Below, in pieces: positions 17,508 to 25,843 of a stretch of 44,657 nucleotides of DNA. The DNA is taken from positions 1 through 44,657 of the forward strand of contig NZ_JNZS01000037.1 of assembly GCF_000718515.1 (NCBI RefSeq), read 5' to 3'. Origin of the DNA: Micromonospora parva (GTDB lineage Bacteria; Actinomycetota; Actinomycetes; Mycobacteriales; Micromonosporaceae). Position numbers and translations under genes: made by a program. A model generated the notes under the pieces. It saw only the letters and a list, made by a program, of their open reading frames with translations. It did not search any database and was not told where the DNA came from. Within the stretch, counting starts at the first letter, position 1, and each line of letters opens with the position of its first letter.

Positions 17508-19145
17508 TCAGAGCTCGACCGAGGTGATGTCGATCTCGCCGACGTTGTTCAGCTCGAGCTTCTTGATCTTCTCCGAGTGGCCGGACTGCTGGCCGTAGAA
17601 GTAGACCGGGATGCTCGGGACGTCCTGGTCGACCTTCTCGACGGCCTTGGCGAACGCCTCGTGCGAGGCCTCCAGGCTCGGCGCGCCGCTGGCCTGCTTG
17701 GCCAGCGCGTCGACCTCGGGGTTGCTGTACAGACCGTCGTTGGAGGAGCCGTTGGTGACGAACAGGGGGTTCACCCAGTTCTCCACGTCCGGGTAGTCCT
17801 GCTGCCAGGCAGCGCGGTACGGGCCCTTCATGGTGTGGGCGTTGATGTTCTGGCGGAAGACCGCGAAGGTCGGCACGCCCTCAGCCCGAGCGTTGATGTT
17901 GAGGTTGGTCTTGATCTGCTGCGCGACGGCGTCCATCCAGTCCTTGTGGGCGGAGTCCGCGTTGTAGTAGAAGACCATCTCACCGGTGAAGCCACCGGCC
18001 TCGGCGAGCAGCGTCTTGGCCGTCTCCGGGTCGAACTTGCAGGCGGTGCAGTTGCCCGGCTTGGCGCCCGGGGTCAGCGGGTTCGCCCAGCTGTCGGCCG
18101 GCTTGCGGGTGCCGAAGAAGATCTTGTCCGAGATCTCCTGCCGGTTGACCGCCAGCGACACGGCACGACGCAGCTTCGGGTTCTGGAAGCGCTTGTCGTA
18201 GATCGGGAACGCGATGAACGCGGTCGACGGCGTGACGGTCGAGCGGCCCCGGTCACCGAGGTCGGTCTTCCACTTGTCACCGGCGAGCGCCGAGGTGGGG
18301 ACAACCTCCATGAAGTCGAGGTTGTTCGCCAGCAGGTCGGCGTAGGCGGCGTTGTCGTCCTGGTACAGCTTGACGTCGACGTCCTTGATCTTCATCTTGT
18401 CGCGAAGATTGTAGTCGTCGAAGCGCGTCAGCTTGATGAGGGAGTTGTCCTCCCACGACACGAACTTCACCGGGCCGTTGGCGATCGGCTTGCGGCCGAA
18501 CTCCTCGGGCTTCATGGTGAAGAACACGTCCGGCAGCGGCATGAAGGCGCTGTAGCCGAGCTTGGTCGGGAAGACCGCGGTCGGCGCCGACAGCGTGACC
18601 TCGAAGGTCTGCTCGTCGATGACCTTCAGGCCGGACATCTTGTCGGTCGACGGCGTCGGAGCCTTCTTCGGGCCGTCCGGGCCGTCCGGGTCCGTGGTGT
18701 AGGTCTGGTCGAAGCCCGCGATGTCGGCGAAGAAGGTGCCGTTCTGCGCGCCGTTCGGCGAGTAGGCGGCCCAGTTCCAGGCGTCGACGAAGTTCTTCGC
18801 CTTGACCTCGGTACCGTCGTGGAACTTGGTACCGGCCTTGATCTTGATCGTGAAGACCTTGGAGTCCGTGGTGTTGATGGACTCCGCCAGCGCGTTACGC
18901 GGGGCCCCACCGTCGTTCGGGTACTCGACCAGGCCGGTCCACAGCCAGTCGACGATCTTCCCGCCGCCGGTCTCCGTGGTGTTCGACGGGACCAGCGGGT
19001 TCTCCGGCTGGACGCCGTGCACAACGATCGAGCCGTCCGCGCTGGCGGCAGTATCGCCGTCGCCGCCGCTCGAGCAACCGCTCGCGACAAGCGCGGCAGC
19101 CGCGCTGAGCGCGATGGCGCTCGTCGCCCGCTTCGAGACTCTCAT
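17508..19145 (-). CDS. dppA: Peptide-binding lipoprotein (DppA, SBP family 5)
   Basis: Extracellular substrate-binding protein anchored by lipid. The signal peptide is followed by lipobox VASGC with Cys at residue 24. At 545 residues it has the length of cluster C peptide binders. The family 5 signature region is visible around LVEYPNDGGAP and TKFHDGTEVKAKNFVDAWNWA. The internal sequence CTAC (two Cys near residue 355) is a likely disulfide. It is first in the operon, so its promoter lies in 19146-19723. Substrate preference (di- or oligopeptide) cannot be read from sequence. Confidence 0.96.
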   Translation of the reverse strand: MRVSKRATSAIALSAAAALVASGCSSGGDGDTAASADGSIVVHGVQPENPLVPSNTTETGGGKIVDWLWTGLVEYPNDGGAPRNALAESINTTDSKVFTIKIKAGTKFHDGTEVKAKNFVDAWNWAAYSPNGAQNGTFFADIAGFDQTYTTDPDGPDGPKKAPTPSTDKMSGLKVIDEQTFEVTLSAPTAVFPTKLGYSAFMPLPDVFFTMKPEEFGRKPIANGPVKFVSWEDNSLIKLTRFDDYNLRDKMKIKDVDVKLYQDDNAAYADLLANNLDFMEVVPTSALAGDKWKTDLGDRGRSTVTPSTAFIAFPIYDKRFQNPKLRRAVSLAVNRQEISDKIFFGTRKPADSWANPLTPGAKPGNCTACKFDPETAKTLLAEAGGFTGEMVFYYNADSAHKDWMDAVAQQIKTNLNINARAEGVPTFAVFRQNINAHTMKGPYRAAWQQDYPDVENWVNPLFVTNGSSNDGLYSNPEVDALAKQASGAPSLEASHEAFAKAVEKVDQDVPSIPVYFYGQQSGHSEKIKKLELNNVGEIDITSVEL

Positions 19146-19723
19146 TCCGAGGGGCCTCCTCTTTCTAACCAGGTTCCGTCGTGGGTTTCACGCACGTTTG
19201 GGGGTGACACCGCCCGACCACCCCGGGGCGCGGGTCGCCGGGACCACAGGGAAGTTGGGGACACCCCTGATGTTCCGATCCGCCGGGCTCCCTCACCAAC
19301 GAGGCGCGACACGACGCAACCGACACAGCCACGGGCCGCCGTGATCGGCAGATTCGTGGTCGTGGGGCGTACGGAGTGCCACACACCGATGGTGAGGTGC
19401 TGCCACTGTGACACCCACTGGCCGCTTCCGTGAAGGTGCCGTTATCAAGCCGTTAGTTGCCCGCCACGTTGCCGATACTTGAAAAATGATCATAAAACGG
19501 TCGCCGCAGGCAGCGTTGAGCAGGAAATACGTTGCGCCGCCCGAACACGAGGCCTCAGCCCGTGCGCGTCCCCGAGGTCACCCGGGCCCGGTGGGACGTC
19601 CGTCACCACTCACGTTTCGAGCCATCCGGATGAGGGTGCCCAGGACTACCCGGCCACGATCACCGGCTGGGTGGACGAGGGTGCGCCGGACGTTTCTCTG
19701 ATCCTCGCCGCTGGCGACCCACG
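19146..19723. other. Long intergenic region: dpp promoter area
   Basis: A 578-base gap between two minus-strand genes. It contains the dpp promoter, though I cannot place it. A strikingly A/T-rich patch at 19479-19500 (around ttgaaaaatgatcataaaac) includes the palindrome tgatca. The 19600-19720 part has coding-like third positions but no credible start. No repeat, tRNA or riboswitch was recognised. Confidence 0.45.
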
Positions 19724-20416
19724 TCAGACGAGCCGGCGATCCGCCGCCCACCGGGAGAGCTCGTAACGGTTGGACATCTGGAGCTTGCGCAGCACGTTGG
19801 ACACGTGCGTCTCCACCGTCTTGATGGAGATGAACAGCTCCTTGGCGATCTCCTTGTACGCGTACCCCCGGGCCAGCAGCCGCAGCACCTCCCGCTCACG
19901 GTTGGTGAGCTGGTCCAGCTCCGGGTCGGCCACCGGGGCGTCCGGCCGGGCCGCGAAGGCATCCAGCACGAACCCGGCCAGCCGTGGGCTGAACACCGCG
20001 TCGCCGTCGGCCACCCGACGGATCGCGGCAGCCAACTCGTCCGGGGAGATGGTCTTGGTGACGTACCCCCGGGCACCGGCACGGATCAGCCCGATCACGT
20101 CCTCCGCCGCGTCGGAGACGCTCAACGCCAGGAACTTGACCTGCGGATGGGTACGCCGCATCGCCTCCAGCACCGCGCGACCGCCACCGTCGGGCATGTG
20201 CACGTCGAGCAGGACCACGTCCGGGCCGACGGCGGCGATCCGGGTGACCGCCTCGGCCACCGTGCTCGCCTCGCCCACCACCTCGACGTGGGCGCCCAAC
20301 TCCGCGCGCACCCCGGCCCGGAACATGGCGTGATCGTCCACCAGGAACACCCGCAGCCGCTCGGGGCGGGCATCCGCCGGGTCGAGGTGCTCGGTCGACT
20401 GCTCGGCCATGGTCAT
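19724..20416 (-). CDS. NarL/LuxR-family response regulator
   Basis: Transcription factor partner of the adjacent kinase. The receiver domain (residues 20-140) has the full set: Asp27/Asp28, phospho-acceptor Asp71 in LLDVHMPDGGG, Ser near 99 and Lys121 in GYVTKT. The C-terminal LuxR helix-turn-helix (residues 165-230) shows LTNREREVLRLLARGYAYKEIAKELFISIKTVE-type sequence (only its start LTNREREVL need be noted). The stop of the kinase gene overlaps its start, so both are made from one mRNA. Targets are unknown; by family and neighbours, envelope-stress genes are likely. Confidence 0.95.
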   Translation of the reverse strand: MTMAEQSTEHLDPADARPERLRVFLVDDHAMFRAGVRAELGAHVEVVGEASTVAEAVTRIAAVGPDVVLLDVHMPDGGGRAVLEAMRRTHPQVKFLALSVSDAAEDVIGLIRAGARGYVTKTISPDELAAAIRRVADGDAVFSPRLAGFVLDAFAARPDAPVADPELDQLTNREREVLRLLARGYAYKEIAKELFISIKTVETHVSNVLRKLQMSNRYELSRWAADRRLV

Positions 20417-21681
20417 CTGTTCCTTTCCGCTGCGGACGAGTCCCGGGAGATCGGCAGGATCAACCGGACCTCGGTCCCCTCCCCCGGGCCGGACCGGATT
20501 TCGGCCCGTCCGCCGTGCCGCTTCATCCGCCCGATGATCGAGCCGCGTACGCCGTGCCGGTGGTCCTCCACGGTATCCGGATCGAAGCCCTTCCCCCGGT
20601 CCCGAACGAAGACGCTGACCTGATCCGGCTCCACCTCGGCGTAGAGCGACACGGTCTGCACGCCGGCGTGCCGGGCCGCGTTCACCAGAGCCTCGCGGGC
20701 GGCAGCCACCAGTGCCCCGACCTTCTCGTCGGTCTCCCGATCGCCGACCACCACCGTCTCCACGCTGATCGCGAAGGTGTCCTCGACCTCGGCCGCGGCC
20801 TGCTCCAGGGCGGCGGCGAAGCGCTCGCTCGGCGAGGCGGTGGGCTTGTAGAGCCAGTTGCGCAGCGAACGCTCCTGCCCTCGGGCCAGCCGCTGCACGG
20901 TCTTCACGTCACCGGCGTTGCGCTGGATCAGGGCCAACGTGTGCAGCACCTGGTCGTGCACCATGGCGGCCAACTCGGCCCGCTCCTGCTCGCGGATGCG
21001 CCCCTCGCGCTCCGAGCGGAGCTGGCTGTACGTCCGCCAGAGCACCGGCGCGGCGACCACGCCGACGCCCGCCAACCCGACCAGCGCGAAGATCACGCCG
21101 TTGATCACCGCGTCGAAGTTCTGTGCCGGCGAGTAGACGGCCGCGACACCGATGATGCCGACCGCGACCAGCACTCCACCGCCGATGAACCGGAGCACGA
21201 AGGCCCGGCGGTCGCTCTCCTCGACGACCGCGCCGAGCCAGGGCACCGGCATCGCGTCGCCCCACTGCCGCCGCCGCTCGGGCGCGGACTGGTGCCAGAT
21301 GACGCCGGCGCCGACCGCGATGATCGCCACCAACCAGCCGGCGGTGCCCGCCGCGCCCACCGAGTCGAAGACCATCACCTGGATCAGCAGGACACCGAGC
21401 CCGATCCCCACGAACGGCAGGAGTTGGGCGACATCCCGCCGGGGCGGCACCGCTGTGTCACCGGGACGCAGCGGCACCACCGCCCAGAAGGCCGCGTAGA
21501 GCAGCAGACCGAGCCCGCTCAGCCCGAGCAGGACCATGAACGCGACGCGCACCCGCAACACCGAGATGCCGAGGTGGTCGGCGATACCGGCGGCGACGCC
21601 GGCGGCCATCCGGTGCTCGGGGGCGCGGTAGAGCCGCGGGGGTGGGGTCACGGTGCTGCTGATCGGAGGCTCCCTGGTCAC
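20413..21681 (-). CDS. PspC-fused sensor histidine kinase (MacS/LiaS-like)
   Basis: Membrane sensor kinase of about 422 residues. The GTG at 21681 is chosen since frames further upstream run into the divergent gene's control region. The N-terminus is a PspC domain (RMAAGVAAGIADHLGIS, then a hydrophobic pair). Four or so further membrane segments follow up to about residue 210. A HisKA_3-like dimerisation helix has the phospho-acceptor His242 in MVHDQVLHTL. The HATPase is seen as EALVNAARHAGV, RDRGKGFDPD and GPGEGTEVRL. The 4-bp overlap with the regulator and the divergent LiaF-like gene define a three-component unit. Confidence 0.9.
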   Translation of the reverse strand: MTREPPISSTVTPPPRLYRAPEHRMAAGVAAGIADHLGISVLRVRVAFMVLLGLSGLGLLLYAAFWAVVPLRPGDTAVPPRRDVAQLLPFVGIGLGVLLIQVMVFDSVGAAGTAGWLVAIIAVGAGVIWHQSAPERRRQWGDAMPVPWLGAVVEESDRRAFVLRFIGGGVLVAVGIIGVAAVYSPAQNFDAVINGVIFALVGLAGVGVVAAPVLWRTYSQLRSEREGRIREQERAELAAMVHDQVLHTLALIQRNAGDVKTVQRLARGQERSLRNWLYKPTASPSERFAAALEQAAAEVEDTFAISVETVVVGDRETDEKVGALVAAAREALVNAARHAGVQTVSLYAEVEPDQVSVFVRDRGKGFDPDTVEDHRHGVRGSIIGRMKRHGGRAEIRSGPGEGTEVRLILPISRDSSAAERNR

Positions 21682-21836
21682 GGTGGCGGACAGGTCGAGG
21701 TCGGTGACTCGATCGTCACACGCTGCGGCGTCGGTGACCACGGGGACGCCCCCGACATTCCGGCCGCCGGATCTCAGGGTGGGGTCAGGGTCGGGTCCTG
21801 AGGTCGTTCGGGTGCGCCGGGCAGCAGGATCGAAGC
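21682..21836. promoter_or_regulatory. Divergent control region of the PspC/LiaF-like module
   Basis: The 155 bases between the kinase start and the divergent PspC/LiaF-like gene must hold both promoters. The response regulator may bind here. No clear inverted repeat was found. Confidence 0.45.
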
Positions 21837-23633
21837 ATGACCGAGGAAGCTGCCCCGCCGCCCCGATCGGGGTCGGCACAGTCGGGCGGTTCAGCACCGC
21901 CCCCGCCCGCCACCACGCCCACCGAATGGACCGAGCCCCGCACGTTCGGTCCGCACGCTGGCACCGACGCGCCCGCCGACACCGCACCCGGCGATCCGGC
22001 CGACGGCTACGCGCCGCCCGCTGCGGGCTACGGCCCAGGCCCGGGGTTCGCGGCGGGCACCGGCTACGGTCCGGGCGGCACGCCACCCGGTGGTCCCGGA
22101 CCGTCCGCACCGCCACCGCCGCTGGGCGGCACCAGCTTCACCTCACGGTACGGGCTGGTCCGACCGCGCGACGGGCGGTATCTGGCCGGGGTCTGCGCGG
22201 CCATCGGGCGCGCCACCAACACCGATCCGGTGCTCTGGCGGGTGCTGCTCGCGGTGCTCGGCTTCTTCGGGGGCATCGGCATTCTGGTGTACGTCGCCGC
22301 CTGGCTGATCATCCCGAACGAGGGCGACACCGCGTCCCCTGTCGAATCCATGCTCGGCCGCGGTCGCTCCAGCATGTCGCCGGTGACCGTGATCGTCCTG
22401 GGCATCCTGGTCGCGGCCAGCTTCGCGTACATCGTCACCGACGCCTTCCGCGCGGTGCTGCTCGGCGCGGCCATCCTGGTCGCCGGCGCGCTCCTGCTCA
22501 ACCGGGACGGCCGCAACCCACGGCCCGGCACCCCGGGCGGTCCGCCACCGGCCGGCAACCCGGCCGGCCCGGTCGTCCCACCGGTGGCCTGGCCCGCACC
22601 GTCGTACGGCGCGGCGTCGTCGACCGGCCCGGCGGTGACGCCGCCGATGTTCGGCACCGGTCCGGGGTACGCCACCGCGACCACGGGGGCGACGCCCACC
22701 GCCACCATCCCGGGGTACGACACGCCGCCGACCAGCGGCCCGCAGCCGGCCACCGCGACGCAGCAGGTGTCCGGGATGGGTCCGGTGTCCGGGCAACCGG
22801 CCGGCACGACGGCTGCCCAGCCCGGCTGGCCGAGCACCGCCATGCCCAGCTCCGGTTGGCCGTCGCCACCGGTGAGCAGCGCACCCGCTGCCCCGGCCGG
22901 CTACCCGACCGCCCCGCCGCCCTCCGGTTACCGCCCGCCGTTCGCCCCGCACGGTCCGTACGCTTCGCCGACCCCGGCCGCGCCGCCTCCGCCCAAGCCA
23001 CCGAAGCCGCCGAAGCGCCCGAAGGAGCGGTCACCACTCGGCGCGGTGACCTTCTCGCTGATCTTCCTGGTGCTCGGTCTGGTCGCCCTGCTCGACCTGC
23101 TGGACGTCTTCGCCATCAGCGCCTCGGCGTACTTCGCCGCCGCGTTGGCCACCATCGCGCTGGGTCTGCTGGTCGGCACCTGGTTCGGGCGGGCCCGCTG
23201 GCTCATCGCGCTCGGCCTGGTGACCGCCGCGGCGCTGGGCACGGCCACCGTCGCCGAGTCCTACGACCGGATCCGAGGGGTCGACGGCGCGGTGACCTGG
23301 GCGCCCACCGACTACCGCGACCTGGCGGACCGGTACGAGAACAGCTTCGGTGACGCCGTGCTCGACCTGCGCGGGATCGACTTCGCGAAACGGGAGAGCC
23401 AGGTGACGGTGGCCGTCAACTTCGGCCAGGCGACAGTGGTCGTGCCGCCGAACGTCGACGTCACGACGGTGGCCGACGTCAACGCGGGTGACGCCACCGT
23501 CTTCGGCAACCGCTCCGGCGGCCTGGACGGCCGTCTGCGGGAATCCACCGACCTCGGCGCGGACGGGCCCGGTGGCGGGACCCTGCGCCTCTACATCCAC
23601 GTCAACGCGGGCAACCTGGAGGTGACCCGGTGA
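21837..23633 (+). CDS. PspC domain protein with LiaF-like C-terminus
   Basis: A 598-residue membrane protein. A Pro/Gly-rich head (about 100 residues) precedes a PspC domain (DGRYLAGVCAAIGRATNTDP, then GILVYVAAWLIIPNEGD), another hydrophobic pair, and a second long Pro/Gly/Thr-rich linker (about residues 225-395). Four membrane segments come next. The final 100 residues (FGDAVLDLRGIDF, VAVNFGQATVVVPPNVDV, GDATVFGN) have the beta-helical pattern of the LiaF / cell-wall-active antibiotic response family. LiaF restrains a partner kinase in Firmicutes; a similar role for the divergent kinase is inferred. The ATG 21837 follows a purine-rich AGCAGGATCGAAGC stretch. Confidence 0.88.
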   Translation: MTEEAAPPPRSGSAQSGGSAPPPPATTPTEWTEPRTFGPHAGTDAPADTAPGDPADGYAPPAAGYGPGPGFAAGTGYGPGGTPPGGPGPSAPPPPLGGTSFTSRYGLVRPRDGRYLAGVCAAIGRATNTDPVLWRVLLAVLGFFGGIGILVYVAAWLIIPNEGDTASPVESMLGRGRSSMSPVTVIVLGILVAASFAYIVTDAFRAVLLGAAILVAGALLLNRDGRNPRPGTPGGPPPAGNPAGPVVPPVAWPAPSYGAASSTGPAVTPPMFGTGPGYATATTGATPTATIPGYDTPPTSGPQPATATQQVSGMGPVSGQPAGTTAAQPGWPSTAMPSSGWPSPPVSSAPAAPAGYPTAPPPSGYRPPFAPHGPYASPTPAAPPPPKPPKPPKRPKERSPLGAVTFSLIFLVLGLVALLDLLDVFAISASAYFAAALATIALGLLVGTWFGRARWLIALGLVTAAALGTATVAESYDRIRGVDGAVTWAPTDYRDLADRYENSFGDAVLDLRGIDFAKRESQVTVAVNFGQATVVVPPNVDVTTVADVNAGDATVFGNRSGGLDGRLRESTDLGADGPGGGTLRLYIHVNAGNLEVTR

Positions 23634-24355
23634 AGGCTCACCGCACGGATCTGGTGTCGTTCGCCTTCGGGCTCGTGTTCCTGGCGCTGTCCGCCTGGTG
23701 GCTGCTCGCCCAACTGCTCGGGCTGGCGCTGCCGCCGGTCGGCTGGTTCCTGGCCGGCGCACTCATCCTGATCGGGGTCTTCGGGCTGGTCGGCGCGCTG
23801 CGCTCGGGTCGACCGAGCCAGCCGGAGCCGACCGCCGGGGTCGCCGAGGCCGTCGTGCCCGTTTCCGGCACGTCGGTCTCCGGTGCGCCCAGCTCCGGTG
23901 CGCCCGCGCCGGTCTCCGGTGCCGCCACGTCGACATCCGGTGCGGCCCTGCCGGTCTGGGAGGCCGAACGCTCCACCTGGGACACCCCCTCCCCGGACCC
24001 GACGCGCATCTCGGACCCGACGTTCGCCTCGGACCGGTCGCTGGAGACGCCGACCGCCGAGGTGCGGGCGGAGGATGCGCCGATCACCGATGTGATCCAC
24101 CCGGCCTGGCTGGCACATCCGCCGTCGGAGCCGCCGACCGAGCCGATCCCCGGCCGGTCCGGCGGCGCGGACGAGGAGCCGACTCTCGGGGTCCTCGCCC
24201 GCCCGGGGACGTCCGACGGGGACGAGCCGACCCGGTCCGACCAACCGGTCGCGGCCGGCGGTGACCACCCGGGCACGGCCGCCGCCGACGATACGGCAGC
24301 CAGCGGCGGCGACCAGACCCGCGACGAGCGGGAGGGTCCGCGCCGGGAAGTCTGA
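23630..24355 (+). CDS. Two-helix membrane protein with long disordered tail
   Basis: A 241-residue protein of unknown function. It starts at a GTG that overlaps the stop of the PspC/LiaF-like gene (GTGA), so it is translated with it. Two hydrophobic segments lie at residues 8-30 and 38-56. The remaining 180 residues are Pro/Ser/Thr/Glu/Asp-rich and without predicted structure, including a run of short SGA repeats (DNA repeats of tccggtgc around 23878-23945). The head resembles a LiaI-type small membrane protein, which would complete a LiaIFSR-like set; that is inference. Confidence 0.75.
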   Translation: MKAHRTDLVSFAFGLVFLALSAWWLLAQLLGLALPPVGWFLAGALILIGVFGLVGALRSGRPSQPEPTAGVAEAVVPVSGTSVSGAPSSGAPAPVSGAATSTSGAALPVWEAERSTWDTPSPDPTRISDPTFASDRSLETPTAEVRAEDAPITDVIHPAWLAHPPSEPPTEPIPGRSGGADEEPTLGVLARPGTSDGDEPTRSDQPVAAGGDHPGTAAADDTAASGGDQTRDEREGPRREV

Positions 24356-24429
24356 CCCCGGGCGCCTGACCCGCGTCGGTCCACCACAGCCGCACGGCGG
24401 TGGGACCGGCGCGGACGGGCGCATATGCT

Positions 24430-24458
24430 GGCCGGTGGAGATCTCGCCTCCGCCGGCC
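24430..24458 (+). other. Hairpin between PspC operon and psd
   Basis: An 11-bp stem with one G.U pair (ggccggtggag at 24430-24440 with 24448-24458) around a 6-base loop. It lies 75 bases after the upstream stop and 68 before psd, without a T-tract. It could be a weak terminator or part of the psd leader. Confidence 0.4.
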
Positions 24459-24525
24459 GGCCCGTCCCGCCCATGGCGGTCCCGCCGCGATTCCCGTCTC
24501 TACCCCCGTCAGGAGCCCGCCCGAC

Positions 24526-25779
24526 ATGACCCAGTCCCCCGCCGTGCGTACCACCGGCCGGTCCGGTCCGGTCCGCATCGGCGAGCGAGCCGCCCGTACC
24601 CTCGTCGCCGAGCTGGCCCGGATCAACGACGCCAAGGCCGCCCTGCTGGTCGGGGTGCACCCGGCCTCCGCGGTGCTGGCCGCGGCGATCGAGGCGCTGC
24701 TCCCCGGTGACCGGCTCACCGTGGTGCCCACCGAGCCGTTCGGCGCCGCCGCGCTGCGCGAGCACGTCACCGCCCAGGGCCGCTGGGTCGCCGACCGGGT
24801 GAACGTCGTCGACTCGCTGGCCGAAGCCGAGCCCGCCGCGGTCGTCATCGCCGGTGAGGTGTTCACCGGCACCGCCGAGGCGACCCGCGGCGGCGTCGAA
24901 GGGCTGGCCAAGTACCTGACCGACGGGGCGGTGCTGAGCGTGGCGACAGTCGCCACGCCCGGCCGGACCGAGGGCGCCGCCGCCGAGCTGGCCCGACAGG
25001 ACGCCCTCTATGGCGTCGGCGCCGACCTGGTGCTGCGCAACACGCCACCGGTACGGGTCTACCGACTGCGGTTCACCCCGGCCAGCCCGGCCACCGCCGA
25101 CAGCCTGGCCCCCGCGTACCGGCCGTCGAGTGTGCCGGTGACCCGGAGCATGCACATCGACTCCAACGGTGTGGCGGCGGCGGGCATCGCGCTGGGCCTC
25201 GCCGCGCTCACCCGGGTGGCGCGTCCGTCGTCCAAGCTGTGGCTGCTGCCGGCCCTGGCCGCCGGGCCGGTCGCCGCGTTCTTCCGGGACCCCGAGCGGG
25301 ACGTGCCGGAGGACCCGAGCGCCGTGGTCGCCAGCGCGGACGGAAAGGTCCTGTCGGTTCAGCGGCTGCACGACGAGCGCTTCGGCGACGGCGAGTGGCT
25401 GCGAATCGCGGTGTTCCTGTCGGTGCTGGACGTGCACGTCAACCGCGCACCGGTCGCCGGCAAGGTGGTGGACTACTTCGTCGCCGACGGCGGCTTCGTC
25501 AACGCGATGAAGCCGGACGCCGAGCACAACGTCGCCGCGTACACCGTGCTGGACACCGCGCGCGGCACTGTGGTGGTCGCGCAGCGGACCGGGCTGATCG
25601 CTCGCCGGATCGTGCAGCGCGCGCCGATCGGCGCACTGCTGGCCAAGGGCGAGCGCTTCGGGCTGATCCGGTTCGGCTCCCGGACCGACGTCTACCTGCC
25701 CGCCGAGACCGCGGACCCGCTGGTCGGGCCGGGCGACAAGGTGGTCGGTGGGTCCACGGTCATCGCCCGCTGGCGCTGA
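24526..25779 (+). CDS. psd: Phosphatidylserine decarboxylase with N-terminal Rossmann-like domain
   Basis: Converts phosphatidylserine to phosphatidylethanolamine at the membrane. The ATG at 24526 has AGGAG at 24511-24515. The C-terminal half (about 205-417) is the decarboxylase: hydrophobic segment, AAFFRDPER, ASADGKVLS, SVLDVHVNRAPVAG, EHNVAAYTV and the self-cleavage motif GGST with Ser410, which becomes the pyruvoyl group. The first 190 residues form a separate domain of alternating strands and helices resembling a methyltransferase fold, but a clear SAM-binding glycine loop is missing. This extension makes the protein much longer than usual decarboxylases. The gene converges with pssA, which makes its substrate. 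Confidence 0.93.
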   Translation: MTQSPAVRTTGRSGPVRIGERAARTLVAELARINDAKAALLVGVHPASAVLAAAIEALLPGDRLTVVPTEPFGAAALREHVTAQGRWVADRVNVVDSLAEAEPAAVVIAGEVFTGTAEATRGGVEGLAKYLTDGAVLSVATVATPGRTEGAAAELARQDALYGVGADLVLRNTPPVRVYRLRFTPASPATADSLAPAYRPSSVPVTRSMHIDSNGVAAAGIALGLAALTRVARPSSKLWLLPALAAGPVAAFFRDPERDVPEDPSAVVASADGKVLSVQRLHDERFGDGEWLRIAVFLSVLDVHVNRAPVAGKVVDYFVADGGFVNAMKPDAEHNVAAYTVLDTARGTVVVAQRTGLIARRIVQRAPIGALLAKGERFGLIRFGSRTDVYLPAETADPLVGPGDKVVGGSTVIARWR

Positions 25780-25799
25780 CCCGCTGACCCGCTGACGAC

Positions 25800-25832
25800 G
25801 AACGGGGCGCCGCGGTCCGCGGCGCCCCGTTC
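25800..25832. terminator. Bidirectional hairpin between psd and pssA
   Basis: A perfect 15-bp stem (25800-25814 with 25818-25832; core aacggggcgccgcg) and 3-base loop between convergent genes ending at 25779 and 25844. The stem ends in TTC, and TGTCT follows. Confidence 0.85.
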
Positions 25833-25843
25833 TGTCTGCTCAA

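Noticed and set aside
17358..19433. A 691-codon open frame on the plus strand
   Set aside because: It is a high-GC shadow of dppA on the opposite strand, without domains or a ribosome site.
19479..19766. Plus-strand 95-codon frame in the dpp upstream gap
   Set aside because: Its second half has coding-like third positions, but the start has no ribosome site and the end overlaps the regulator gene antisense. No family was recognised.
24400..24525. Longer N-terminus for psd starting at 24400
   Set aside because: The extra 42 residues are Arg/Pro-rich with no ribosome site, whereas AGGAG precedes the ATG at 24526.
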